From NCBI RefSeq assembly GCF_005080685.1, contig NZ_CP039371.1, positions 2,480,001 to 2,544,000 of the forward strand: a stretch of 64,000 bases of DNA, written 5' to 3'. This DNA is from Pseudomonas putida (GTDB taxonomy: Bacteria > Pseudomonadota > Gammaproteobacteria > Pseudomonadales > Pseudomonadaceae). The position numbers and the translations under genes were made by a program. The notes beneath the pieces are model-generated. The model saw only the letters and a list, made by a program, of their open reading frames with translations. It was not told the DNA's origin and did not search any database. Positions 53,943-62,878 of this stretch are shown piece by piece. Positions within the stretch are counted from its first letter, which is position 1. The number at the start of each line of letters is the position of its first letter.

Positions 53943-56110
53943 TCAGAAGCTCACGGTGGCGGACAACCTGGCAGTACGCGGCGCGCCCTGGAACAGGTAG
54001 CCATCGCCCATGTACTCACCGGCGTCGCGCCAGTAGCGCTTGTCGAACAGATTGTCCACGGTCAGGCGCAGCACGGTTTCGTAGCCTTCCAGCTTGACGC
54101 TGTAGCGGGCGCCGGCATCGAACACGGTGTAGCCATCGACCTTCACGTTACCGGCCTGGCTCGCATACTTGCTGGCGCTGTAGCGCAGTCCGCCGAGCAG
54201 CGCCAGGCCCTTGATGCCAGGGATGCTGTAGTCGGCGTGCAGGCTCGCGCGGACCTTGGGCACGTTGATCGCCTGGTGCCCTTCGTAGCTGTCGGTGCCG
54301 CTGCCGTCGATGCGGGCGCGGATTGCCGCGGCGCTTGCCGAAACCTGCAACCGCTCGGTCAGCCGACCTGTGGCGGAAAGCTCCAGACCGACGTTTTCCT
54401 GCTTGCCCTGTTGCACGTAGGTAAAGGTGCCGTCGCCATTGGGGCGCGAGTACTGGTAGGCCTTGCTGATGCGAAACAGCGCTGCGCCCAGGCTCAGGCC
54501 CTGCCAGTCACGCTTGGCGCCGACCTCCAGTTGGCGCGATACGGTGGGTGGCAGGATCTCGTCGGCGTTGGTGGTGAACCACGCCGCTTCTCCGCCCAGC
54601 GACAAGCCCTTGCTGTAGCTGGTGTAGAGCGACACGTCCGGGCGCGGCTTGTAGATCAGCGCGACGTTGGGCAGGAACTCCCAGCGCTGGGTATGGCGCG
54701 TGGTATTGCCATCGATGTCGAAGGTCTTCTCGTCCAGGCGCACCTCGCGGCCACCGAGAATCGCCTGCCAATGTTCGCCGTAGCTCAGGCGGTCGGTGAA
54801 GAACAGCCCGTACTGGCGGCTGTCCAGACGCCGGTAGGTATGCCCGAGCGGGACGTCGGCAGGGGCGAAGTCGGGCAAAGGTTGGTAGATGTTGCCCGTG
54901 CCCACCCATTCGTTGACCGAGTCGCGTCGGTCGACGATCCGGCGCATGGCACTGCTGCCGACGGTCAGCTCGTGGCGCAGCGGGCCGGTATCGAAACGGC
55001 CATCGAGGGCTGCCTGGAGTTCGTCGTTGCGACGGGTATCGTCGGGGCTGCGGTAGTCGTAGACATCGTAGTCGCCCTCGGGGCTGAAGTAGTTGGGCAC
55101 GGCCGAGCTGGCGCAGCTTGCCGCGCCATAGCAGCCCCAGGGGAAGGCGCTGTAGTCGTCGATCACCACGCGGCTGCGCGAGGCGCTGAGCTTGCCGACC
55201 CAGTTGTCGTCGAAGCGGTATTCGAAGCGGCTGCCGAGGTTCAGCGAGTCGATCTTCACAGGTTTCGACCAGCTCTGGTCGGCCAACCGGTCCTTGGGGT
55301 CGATGCCACTGGGCACCACGCTGCCGCCGAGCAACTGGTAGCCCGCCACCGAGCGCTGTTCGCGGGTTTGGTACTCGGCGTCCAGTTGCAACAGTGCGGC
55401 ATCGCTGATGTTCCAGTCCACGGCCAGCGAGGCGAAGTCGCGTTTGCCGTCGGCGTTGTCGACGTAGGTGCGAATGTCCTCGTGGGCGAAGTTGGCGCGC
55501 ACGCCCAGGCGCTGCTCGCTGTCGAGCCAGCCACCGAGGTCGGTGGCGATGTAGCGCTCGCCGCTGTCGTTGCTGGCCACGGTGACCGAGCGCACGTTTT
55601 CAGGCCGCTTGGTGACGTAGTTGACCAGCCCACCTGGCTCGGAAACGCCGCTTTGCAAGCCGGACAGCCCCTTGAGCAGTTCGACTTGTTGCTTGTTTTC
55701 CAGCGCTACGTTCTGCTCGCCGCTGATGGTGCTGCCGTTGATCTTGTAGCTGTTGGCCGCGTTCAGGGAAAAACCCCGCACCACGAAGTTCTCGTAGTAA
55801 CCGATGGGGCGTAGCTGTCGCCGGTCGAGGCGTCGTTGCTGAGCACTTCACTGAGCAGCCTGGCCTGGCGATCCTTGAGCAACTGCTCGGTGAACACCGA
55901 TACCGAGGCAGGGGTGTCGAGCAGCGGGGCTTCGCCGAAGCCGCCGACCGATGCGCGTGTGGCCTGGTAGCTGTCGGCCTGTTGGCCGCTGACGGTAATG
56001 GTATCGAGCAGTGTGGTGTTGTCCGCCCACACCACTGCCGGGCTCAATGAAAGGCTCAACAGCCCCAGCGCAAGGCCGTGGCGGTGCTGCAGGATCAGGG
56101 TTACAGCCAT
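53943..56110 (-). pseudogene. TonB-dependent siderophore-receptor-like protein, single-base frameshift
   Basis: The N-terminal frame (start 56110, AGGAG SD) has a signal peptide ending VVWA, a short TonB-box-like LDTITVSGQ and the start of the plug, SVSVFTEQLLKDRQ. It hits a stop near 55763. The second frame resumes YYENFVVRGFSLNAANSYKING and runs through the plug and a 22-strand-type barrel to the terminal SATVSF. One extra base in the GGGG at 55806-55809 joins them as SYAPIGYYENFVVRGF with exactly 722 codons. The family includes ferric-siderophore receptors, but TonB receptors also import vitamins. The gene order suggests it serves this locus. It may be an intact gene with a sequencing error. 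Confidence 0.85.
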
Positions 56111-56222
56111 GAACAGACTCCTGGGCGACCCGTGGCAGGCCGCCGAAATACGGATGAACGTGTGCCTGCGCTGGCGCTTTCGCGTTGCGCCTGAGCGTTG
56201 GAGCAGGCTTCTTTGGGGAACT

Positions 56223-57101
56223 TCAGGTCGGAGCTGCTCCGGTGGTCATTGGCAACGCAGGGTCGGCTGCCCATTCCTGCAGCGAGCCGTCGTACAAGGA
56301 GACGTTCTGGCGCCCCAGCAGAGTTAGGGCCAGGGCCGTGGCGGCGGCAGAAATACCACCGCCGCAATACACAATCAGCGGCTGCTCGCTTTCTACCAGC
56401 GAGGCACCCAGGGCGGTGCTCAGCGCCTCGGGTGGCAGGTAGCGGCCCTGGTCGTCGAACAGCGCACGCGCCGGTCGGTTAAGGCTGCCGGGGATATGGC
56501 CACGACGGGCATAGCGGGTGACCGCGCTGCCGTCGAACAGCCCGGCGGACAACGCGCAGACCAACGTGCCCTGACGTTGCCCGTCGAGTACCGACTGTAC
56601 GTCCTCACGGCTCACCCAATAGCCGGGTTTGGCCACGAGGGAAACCGGCGGGCGTGCCAGCGGTAGTTGCGCATGTTCTCCCCGGTCAAGTGGCAGGCCA
56701 GCCTCGCGCCAGGCTCTGAGCCCGCCGTCGAGCACGCGGGCGGCGACGCCGAAGCTGCGCAGCATCCACCACAGCCGTGCGGCCCAGAAGCCATCGTAGC
56801 GGTCGTACACCACGATGTGCCGGGCTGCGCCGACGCCCAGGCGCGACAGCGCAGCTGCGGCTGCCTCCGGCGTCGGTAGCGCGAAGCTGTAGGGCGCCGT
56901 GGTGTCGGCCAGGTCGCAGGTCAGGTCGGCGTGACGCGCTCCCGGAACATGCCCGGCCAGCCAGGCCGCATGGCCGCTGGTGACACGGTAATCGCCATCG
57001 AACTGCGCGGCGGCCAGTTCGACGCTGGCGTCCAGCACCAGCACGCCCGGTTGTGACAGGGTCTGGTGCAGCGCGGTGGGGGAAATCAGTAGGGCGGGCA
57101 T
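56223..57101 (-). CDS. Two-domain rhodanese-like sulfurtransferase
   Basis: A 292-residue sulfurtransferase with tandem rhodanese domains. The inactive N-terminal domain includes HVPGARHADLTCDL, and the C-terminal domain includes RRGHIPGSLNRP and the active-site loop YCGGGISA with C246. It transfers sulfane sulfur from thiosulfate or mercaptopyruvate to an acceptor. The active loop C-G-G-G-I-S differs from the CGSGVTA-type loop of mercaptopyruvate sulfurtransferases. The start at 57101 has a GAGAGGTG SD; an upstream open frame lacks one. It lies 10 bp after the kinase gene and 112 bp before the TonB receptor. Its sulfur role in this locus is unclear. Confidence 0.85.
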   Translation of the reverse strand: MPALLISPTALHQTLSQPGVLVLDASVELAAAQFDGDYRVTSGHAAWLAGHVPGARHADLTCDLADTTAPYSFALPTPEAAAAALSRLGVGAARHIVVYDRYDGFWAARLWWMLRSFGVAARVLDGGLRAWREAGLPLDRGEHAQLPLARPPVSLVAKPGYWVSREDVQSVLDGQRQGTLVCALSAGLFDGSAVTRYARRGHIPGSLNRPARALFDDQGRYLPPEALSTALGASLVESEQPLIVYCGGGISAAATALALTLLGRQNVSLYDGSLQEWAADPALPMTTGAAPT

Positions 57102-57111
57102 GGGGCACCTC

Positions 57112-58260
57112 TCAGCGCGTACGGGCGAGGCGGTCGAGATGGCCGAGCAGGCGGGTGCCTTCGCTGTCGGCAAACCAGCGGCCATGGCCAATGAAGAAGT
57201 TGTGATAAGCGATGTCGGCGTCGCTGCGCGCGCCGACGATGCCTTGGAAGTAGTCGATCTCACCCAGGGCGAAGTCCACGTGCACCAGCGGCAGCAACGC
57301 CTTGAGCGTGAGCAGGTCAGCCTGGGTCAGCGGGCGCTGGCTGTGGTAACCGGCCAACAGGGCATCGACGGCGTCGAGGTCGGCGCTGGCGCGACCTCCT
57401 TCGTCGAGTTCGAGCCACGGGATGCAATTGCGCTCCAGCGCGGTGGCCAGGTCGTACAGGGCGAAGGTGCGGTCGCTCAGGCCGAAGTCGAGAACGCTCT
57501 GTACCTGGGCCGTGGCGTCGGCGTCGGACCATAGCAGGTTGGACGCGTGCCAGTCGTTGTGGGTCCAGAGCGCGGGCTGGTGTGCCAGCAGCGGCAGCAG
57601 AGAGCGGTGATGGGGCAGGTACAGTTCGCGCAGTGCGCGTTGCCAGTCCTTGTCGGCCAGGTAGTGGGCGAGGGCGGGCTGGTGCCTGAGGCTCTGTTCG
57701 ATGGCCTGCACCGGTGCGCTGGCACCCAGCAGGCGCAGGTTGGAGACCAGTACCTGGGTCTGCCGTGCGGGTGCCGCGTAGCCCTCGGCCGCCTGGTGCA
57801 GGCGCGCCAGGGCTAGGCCTGCGGCGTGGGCATGAGGCAGGCCGAGGAACGGCGTCCAGGACAACGCCTCACGGTACAGGTCCTGGCCTTGGGCAACGGG
57901 CAGGACCTCGTAGGTCCATTCTCCCAGAGCGAGCACGCTGGCCCCATGCTGATCGAACAGCGGGTTGACCACTGGGGCGCCGCGTTGCTTCAGGTACGCC
58001 ACGAAACGGTGCTCTTCCAGCAGCCAGGCCGGTTGGCGCACGCTGCGGTGGTGGCGCTTCACGAACACCGCGCCCCGCGCCGTGCCTACCAGCGCCGCAG
58101 CCGAGAACGGGCGGGGGCTGTGCCACTGCAGTGGGCCTGCAGCGCCGAGCCCAGGATAGTGGCGCAGCACCTGTTCCACATCGTCCTGGCTCAGTGCGGG
58201 CCAGTCGGCTTGCACCGGCTGCAAGCCCATGCCGTGGGCGATACGCGAGGGCGCGCTCAT
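57112..58260 (-). CDS. Aminoglycoside-phosphotransferase-fold small-molecule kinase
   Basis: A 382-residue kinase of the APH/choline kinase/ThiK superfamily. The catalytic loop HNDWHASN is at residues 234-241 (base D236, metal ligand N241), and the metal-binding DFG is at 258-260. An ATP-site Lys is in GAVFVKRHH (K68). Such enzymes phosphorylate small alcohols (choline, homoserine, thiamine, 5-methylthioribose). Its start overlaps the stop of the NMT1-like gene as ATGA. In the context of a PnuC-type carrier it is a good candidate for the trapping kinase. Substrate is not determined. Confidence 0.8.
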   Translation of the reverse strand: MSAPSRIAHGMGLQPVQADWPALSQDDVEQVLRHYPGLGAAGPLQWHSPRPFSAAALVGTARGAVFVKRHHRSVRQPAWLLEEHRFVAYLKQRGAPVVNPLFDQHGASVLALGEWTYEVLPVAQGQDLYREALSWTPFLGLPHAHAAGLALARLHQAAEGYAAPARQTQVLVSNLRLLGASAPVQAIEQSLRHQPALAHYLADKDWQRALRELYLPHHRSLLPLLAHQPALWTHNDWHASNLLWSDADATAQVQSVLDFGLSDRTFALYDLATALERNCIPWLELDEGGRASADLDAVDALLAGYHSQRPLTQADLLTLKALLPLVHVDFALGEIDYFQGIVGARSDADIAYHNFFIGHGRWFADSEGTRLLGHLDRLARTR

Positions 58261-59177
58261 GCTTGCGGCTCCGCCAGATAGTCGTTATGGGTGGCACCGC
58301 GCCAGGCATCGGCATCGGCCAGCACGCCGTGCTCATGCAACCAGTGGGCATAGGGCGCGATCAGTGCTTCGCGTTGCTCGCCCCAGCGTCGCTCGTGCAG
58401 CCAGGTCGGGGCGATGTGCTGCAGCGATTGGCTGAGCAACTGCCGGGGGAAGTAGGGAATCGCCGCCTCGTACGCTTCGAGGGCGCTTTGAGGGTCGTCG
58501 GCCACGGCGCGAAAGCCTCGCTCGGTGACCGCCAGAAAGGTGCGGGCGATGTCGGGATTTTGCTCGAGCCAATGCTCCTGGCCGCCGAGCAGGTAGCTGT
58601 GATAACGCGGCGCGCCGATGTCGTCGACCGGCCACACGACCCGGCGCTCTGGCGCGATGGTGCTGTCCATCAGCGCTTCCCAGGCCCAGTAGCCGCCGAA
58701 GCTGGCATCGGCAACGCCAGCGGCCAGGTCTTCCGGGCGCAGCTCTCGCACCTTGCTGTCGACGATGATGACGGCATCGGGATCGCCGCCGTCCGCTGCT
58801 ACCAGGTGGCGGACCATGGCCAGCCCGCGTGGCGTCGGGTTGAGTGCCAGGCGCTTGCCGGCGAGGTCGCGGGGGCGGCGAATGCCGCTGTCGGTCAGGG
58901 TCTGGATCGATTCCAGGCCGCGTTGGTTGATGGCCGCGACGCCCAGCAAGGGCTGGCCCAGGCTGCGTCGGACCAGCAGGCGATTGCTGGGAAACACGCC
59001 AAGGTCGGCTTGACCCTGGAGCAGGTGCTCCAGGGTGTCGCCGTGGAACGGGTCCGGTACCGAGAGTTGCACCGACAGTCCCGCATCGCGGTACCAGCCG
59101 CGTTCGCGGGCCAGGTAGAACCCGGCCGAATTCGGCCAGGGATGAAAGTATTCCAGCATCACCCGTACAACGGTCAT
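58257..59177 (-). CDS. NMT1/THI5-like protein without signal peptide
   Basis: A 306-residue protein with the periplasmic-binding fold of ThiY and yeast Thi5. It starts directly in the mature fold (VRVMLEYFHPWPNSAGFYLARERGWYRDAGL) and has the usual LQGQADLGVFPSN and LAGKRLALN segments. There is no signal peptide or lipobox, and an in-frame TGA lies shortly upstream of the ATG (GGAG SD), so no leader was missed. It lacks the Cys-rich CCCFC motif and the reactive His of Thi5, so it should not be a Thi5-type suicide HMP-P synthase. A cytoplasmic binding or sensor role, or another enzyme activity, is possible. It heads the kinase-rhodanese-TonB-phosphatase-PnuC-GntR run. Confidence 0.75.
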   Translation of the reverse strand: MTVVRVMLEYFHPWPNSAGFYLARERGWYRDAGLSVQLSVPDPFHGDTLEHLLQGQADLGVFPSNRLLVRRSLGQPLLGVAAINQRGLESIQTLTDSGIRRPRDLAGKRLALNPTPRGLAMVRHLVAADGGDPDAVIIVDSKVRELRPEDLAAGVADASFGGYWAWEALMDSTIAPERRVVWPVDDIGAPRYHSYLLGGQEHWLEQNPDIARTFLAVTERGFRAVADDPQSALEAYEAAIPYFPRQLLSQSLQHIAPTWLHERRWGEQREALIAPYAHWLHEHGVLADADAWRGATHNDYLAEPQA

Positions 59178-59232
59178 CGATCTTGCTCCGTGGTGCCCTG
59201 AGGCTCATGAGCAGATTTAACGGGGAGGGCTC

Positions 59233-59244
59233 TGGTATATACCA
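59233..59244. promoter_or_regulatory. Perfect palindrome TGGTATATACCA, candidate GntR/HutC operator
   Basis: A 12-bp perfect palindrome, 56 bp upstream of the NMT1-like gene ATG, in an A/T-rich 169-bp gap (59178-59346). HutC-subfamily GntR proteins recognise GT-n-TA-n-AC-like palindromes, and GGTATATACC fits. The only UTRA regulator in the window is the last gene of this same locus. Confidence 0.5.
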
Positions 59245-59346
59245 ATATCGATGGGTGCTATTTTTATGCCGCTACAGAATATGAATGGGTCATTTAATTT
59301 CTTTTTGCGGCATCTATGGGCGCGTGGTTGTTCGCGCCTCCCATGG

Positions 59347-60942
59347 CTAGCTGTCGAGCCAGGCCTGCGCCAGGCTGCCGCCGAGGCCTTCGCCGCTGGT
59401 GAACAACTGCCGCACGCGCTTGTCGTAGACGACCGGGTTGACCTGGGTGATCACCCCCAGATCAGGTAGGTCGGCGACCACCTGGCGCTGGAAGTCGGAG
59501 AACAACGCATAGCGCTTCTGCTCGTCGGTCTCGGTCGCGGCGGCTTCGAGCAACGCATCCACCTTCGGGCTGTTGTAGCGCGCACCATTGGAAAACGGCA
59601 CCCCCGGCTGGAAGTTCTTCGACCAGTACAGCCGCTGCACGCCCACTGTCGGGTCGAACAGGTTGCTCATGCCGTTGAGGGTGAAATCGAACGCCCGGTC
59701 GGTGTACACCCGCTTCACGTACGTGGCGAAATCCTGGGTACGCAGGTTGACCTGGATGCCTACCCGCGCCAGCGCCTGCTTCAGGTAGTCGCCGGTGCGC
59801 CGGTACACCTCGCCAGCCGGCAGTGGGTCCAGGGTCAGGCGCAGGCGCACGCCATCGGCACCCTTGGCATAGCCTGCGTCCTCCAGCAGTTGGTTGGCCA
59901 GGGCCACGTCGTAGGCATAGCGCGGCAACTCGGGATCGAAGAAGCGTGTCATGTCCGGGCTGATGGGGCCGGGCAGGGGCTTGCCGTAGCCCAGGCAGAT
60001 GGTCTTGCGGATGAAGTCGTTGTTGATCGCATGGGCAATCGCCTGACGTACCGGCAGCTTCTGCAGGTGCGGGTGTTCGAGGTTGAACTCGATGCGCATG
60101 ATGCCGTTGATATAGGGCTCGCGGCGATCTTCCACGGCCAGGCGCGGGTTGCCTTGCAGCCTGGCGATGTCGGTGAGCGGCACGCCACCGGTGGAAAAAT
60201 GCACTTCACCGGCCTCCAGTGCGGCCACCGTGGCCGCCGAGTCGCCGATGAAACGCACCACGATGCGGTCCAGGTAGGGCCGCGGGGCGTCCCAGTAATG
60301 CGGGTTACGCTCGAGGATCACATGGCTGCCGCGCACCCATTCACGGAACACGAAGGGCCCGGTGCCGATGGGCGCCGTGGCGTTCGGATGGGTTTCAGGT
60401 TTCGCCTGGCCGTACACATGCCTTGCGACGATCGGCGATTCACAGGCCGCCAGGGCGGTGATCAGGTAGGGTGCCGGTTTGCTCAGCGTCAGTTCGACCC
60501 GGTGCGGGTCCAGCGCCTTCACCTCGGTGACATTGGCGAAGGTCGCTCGCCCCCTCGGGTTCGATGCCTTCAGCGTCTGCAGCGAAAACACCACGTCATC
60601 GGCACTGAAGTCCTGGCCGTCATGCCATTTCACGCCCTGGCGCAGGGTGAAGGTGTAGCGCAGGCCATCTGCGCTGATGTCCCAGGCCGTGGCCAGCAAT
60701 GGCTTGGGGTTGAGGTCGTCGTCATAGGTCAGCAGCCCCTCGGTGATTTTGCCGGCGATGTACACCGTAGGGCCGGCGGTGTGGGTCAGGTTGACCAGTA
60801 TCGGCGGCTCGATGGCCACGTGCAGGTTCAGGGTGCCCCCGGCGACCGGGCCACCTTCGGCGAACGACAGGCGCGGCGACAGTTGCAAAAAGGCGGCGGA
60901 TGCTCCGCCATAGGCCAGGAGTTGGCGTCGGGTCAGGCTCAT
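59347..60942 (-). CDS. Opp/Dpp-type ABC substrate-binding protein with Tat-like signal
   Basis: A 531-residue family-5 solute-binding protein. The N-terminus SLTRRQLLAYGGASAAFLQLSP has a twin-arginine (R-R) motif before a hydrophobic stretch, so export may be by Tat. The mature domain shows the family pattern ITEGLLTYDDDLNPKPLLATAWDIS, FTLRQGVKWHDGQDFSADDVVFSL and IGTGPFVFREW. Ligands of the family include peptides, nickel, sugars and heme. It lies 33 bp after the second permease gene. No ATP-binding subunit is present, so the system must borrow one. Confidence 0.88.
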   Translation of the reverse strand: MSLTRRQLLAYGGASAAFLQLSPRLSFAEGGPVAGGTLNLHVAIEPPILVNLTHTAGPTVYIAGKITEGLLTYDDDLNPKPLLATAWDISADGLRYTFTLRQGVKWHDGQDFSADDVVFSLQTLKASNPRGRATFANVTEVKALDPHRVELTLSKPAPYLITALAACESPIVARHVYGQAKPETHPNATAPIGTGPFVFREWVRGSHVILERNPHYWDAPRPYLDRIVVRFIGDSAATVAALEAGEVHFSTGGVPLTDIARLQGNPRLAVEDRREPYINGIMRIEFNLEHPHLQKLPVRQAIAHAINNDFIRKTICLGYGKPLPGPISPDMTRFFDPELPRYAYDVALANQLLEDAGYAKGADGVRLRLTLDPLPAGEVYRRTGDYLKQALARVGIQVNLRTQDFATYVKRVYTDRAFDFTLNGMSNLFDPTVGVQRLYWSKNFQPGVPFSNGARYNSPKVDALLEAAATETDEQKRYALFSDFQRQVVADLPDLGVITQVNPVVYDKRVRQLFTSGEGLGGSLAQAWLDS

Positions 60943-60975
60943 GGGCAAGGTCCGTGGTCGGGGAGGGTGGGGCCG

Positions 60976-61821
60976 TCAAGCGTCGGCCCGGTTAGGAGTG
61001 AAGGCGTCGGTCAGGGCGTCGCCCAGCAGGTTGAAGGCGAGCACGGTGAGGAAGATCGCAAGGCCCGGGATGGCGGTCAGGTACCAGGCGGTACGGATCT
61101 GCTCGCGGCCATTGCCGATCATGCTGCCCCAGCTCACGTGGTTGGGATCGCCCAGGCCCATGAACGACAGTGCCGACTCCATGAGGATGGCCGAGGCGAT
61201 CATGATCGAGGTGGTCACCACCAGGGTCGGCAGGACGTTGGGCAGAATCTCGCGCAGCATGATCCGCCAGTGGCCATAGCCCACGCTGCGCGCTGCCAGC
61301 ACGTATTCACGCTGGCGCAGCGAACGGACCTCGGCGCGTACCAGGCGCGCCACCGTCGGCCACGAGATCAGCGCAATGGCGAACACCACGGTGGGCAGCG
61401 AAGGCTGCACGATGGCCACCAGCGCGACCAGCAGCACGAAGCTGGGCATGGTCTGGAAGATCTCCACCAGGCGTTGTACCGCGTAATCCAGGCGGCCACC
61501 GAAATAGCCGGCCAGCGCGCCGAGCAGCACGCCAGCCAGCACCCCGCATAGCGTGGCCAGGGCGCCGACCTGCAACGAGATGCGCGCACCATGCACCAGC
61601 CCGGCGAGCACGTCGCGACCGAGCATGTCGGTGCCCAGCGGGTAGTGCCAGTCCTGGCCCGGCCAGAGAAACGCCTCGGCCTGCATGTCCAGCGGGTCGC
61701 CGGGAAACAACCAGGGCGCCAGCAGGGCGCTGCCCAGCACGGTCAGCAGGACGATGATGGCGAACAGCGAGAGGGGGGCGCGCAGAGGCGCCCACAAGGC
61801 GATACGGCGGGTCGTGGTCAT
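60976..61821 (-). CDS. DppC/OppC-type ABC permease
   Basis: A 281-residue permease with an N-terminal helix (LSLFAIIVLLTVLGSALLAPWLF), then the family region PLGTDMLGRDVLAGLVHGARISLQVG. The EAA-type loop reads YVLAARSVGYGHWRIMLREILPNVLPTLVV. It pairs with the DppB-type permease encoded just upstream, whose stop overlaps its start (ATGA). The ATG at 61821 is fixed by that overlap although the frame is open much further. Confidence 0.9.
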   Translation of the reverse strand: MTTTRRIALWAPLRAPLSLFAIIVLLTVLGSALLAPWLFPGDPLDMQAEAFLWPGQDWHYPLGTDMLGRDVLAGLVHGARISLQVGALATLCGVLAGVLLGALAGYFGGRLDYAVQRLVEIFQTMPSFVLLVALVAIVQPSLPTVVFAIALISWPTVARLVRAEVRSLRQREYVLAARSVGYGHWRIMLREILPNVLPTLVVTTSIMIASAILMESALSFMGLGDPNHVSWGSMIGNGREQIRTAWYLTAIPGLAIFLTVLAFNLLGDALTDAFTPNRADA

Positions 61822-62807
61822 GTCCGATTCCGGATGCGGGGGTCGAGCCAGGCTTGCAACACGTCCACCAGCAAGTTGGTGACGATTACCAGCAGCGAGG
61901 AAATCAGCAGGATGCCGAGCAGCACGTTGTAGTCGCGGGCCATCACCGCGTCGTAGGCCAGGCGGCCGAGCCCAGGCAGGCTGAACACGGTTTCGATCAC
62001 CACAGCGCCGCCGAGCATGCCGCCCAGGTGCAGGCCGGCCATGGTGGTGATCGGCAGCAGCGCATTGCGCAGCACATGGCGCAGGGTCACGGTCAGTGGT
62101 GCCAGGCCCTTGGCGGTGGCCGTGCGGACGAAGTCCTGGCGGGCCACGTCGATCATCGAGGCGCGGGTCAGGCGCGCATAGATCGCCATGTAGATCAGCG
62201 CCAGCGAGCAGGCCGGCAAGGTCAGGTAGCGAAGGGTGTCGAGCAGTGCCGCCAGCCCATGCAGGTCGCTGCCGATGGTGCCGGCGCCACCTGTGGGCAA
62301 CCAGCCCAGCTTGACCGAGAACACCACGATCAGCATCAGCCCGACCCAGAAACCGGGTAGGGAATAGAACAGTTGCGAGGCGGCCGACAGCAGGCGGTCG
62401 GGCCAACGTCCGCGAAAGCTCGCCATGATCACGCCCAGCGTCACCCCCAACGACAACGCCAGCACCATCGCCAGCCCCATCAGCGCCAGGGTGATACCGA
62501 GGCGTTGGCCAATCAACGCCTCCACCGGGGCGCCATAGCGCGGCGAGTAGCCCAGTTCGAAGTGCGCCAGGTGGCCGAGGTAGGTCCACAGTTGTACCCA
62601 CCAGGGCTGATCCAGGCCAAACTGGCTACGCAGGGCCGCCAGGCTTTCGGCGGTTGCCGAACCGGATTCACCGGCCATTACATCAGCCGCATCCCCTGGG
62701 GCCAATTGCAGCAAAAGAAAGTTGATCAGCAATATTCCAAGCACCGTGGGTACGGTATGTACCAGCGCGCGCAACAACGCCTGGCCGACGTCCATGATCT
62801 GTTTCAT
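61818..62807 (-). CDS. DppB/OppB-type ABC permease
   Basis: A 329-residue permease with about six helices. The DppB traits are visible: GILLINFLLLQLAPGDAAD near the start, LRSQFGLDQPWWVQLWTYLGHLAHFELGYSPRYGAPVEALI, and the EAA loop region DFVRTATAKGLAPLTVTLRHVLRNALLP. The frame opens with TTG at 62822; the ATG at 62807 is chosen, but it has only a weak SD, and ATG 62795 is another option. It leads the permease-permease-binding protein transcript, facing the divergent flavin monooxygenase gene. Confidence 0.88.
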   Translation of the reverse strand: MKQIMDVGQALLRALVHTVPTVLGILLINFLLLQLAPGDAADVMAGESGSATAESLAALRSQFGLDQPWWVQLWTYLGHLAHFELGYSPRYGAPVEALIGQRLGITLALMGLAMVLALSLGVTLGVIMASFRGRWPDRLLSAASQLFYSLPGFWVGLMLIVVFSVKLGWLPTGGAGTIGSDLHGLAALLDTLRYLTLPACSLALIYMAIYARLTRASMIDVARQDFVRTATAKGLAPLTVTLRHVLRNALLPITTMAGLHLGGMLGGAVVIETVFSLPGLGRLAYDAVMARDYNVLLGILLISSLLVIVTNLLVDVLQAWLDPRIRNRT

Positions 62808-62878
62808 TAGTGTGTTCCACAAAAGGCGCAGCTATTTACACGGTTGCCGAAACGCTTTGTCAATGCGCGAAAAATGCA

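Noticed and set aside
56111..56222. TPP riboswitch upstream of the TonB receptor gene, as would fit a thiamine locus
   Set aside because: The expected thi-box core (CUGAGA and the ACCUGA...GAUAAUGCC element) is not found here, nor in the gap at 59178-59346.
58257..59177. Thi5-type suicide HMP-P synthase
   Set aside because: The fold is right, but the Cys-rich motif and reactive His region of Thi5 are absent; the protein contains no cysteine.
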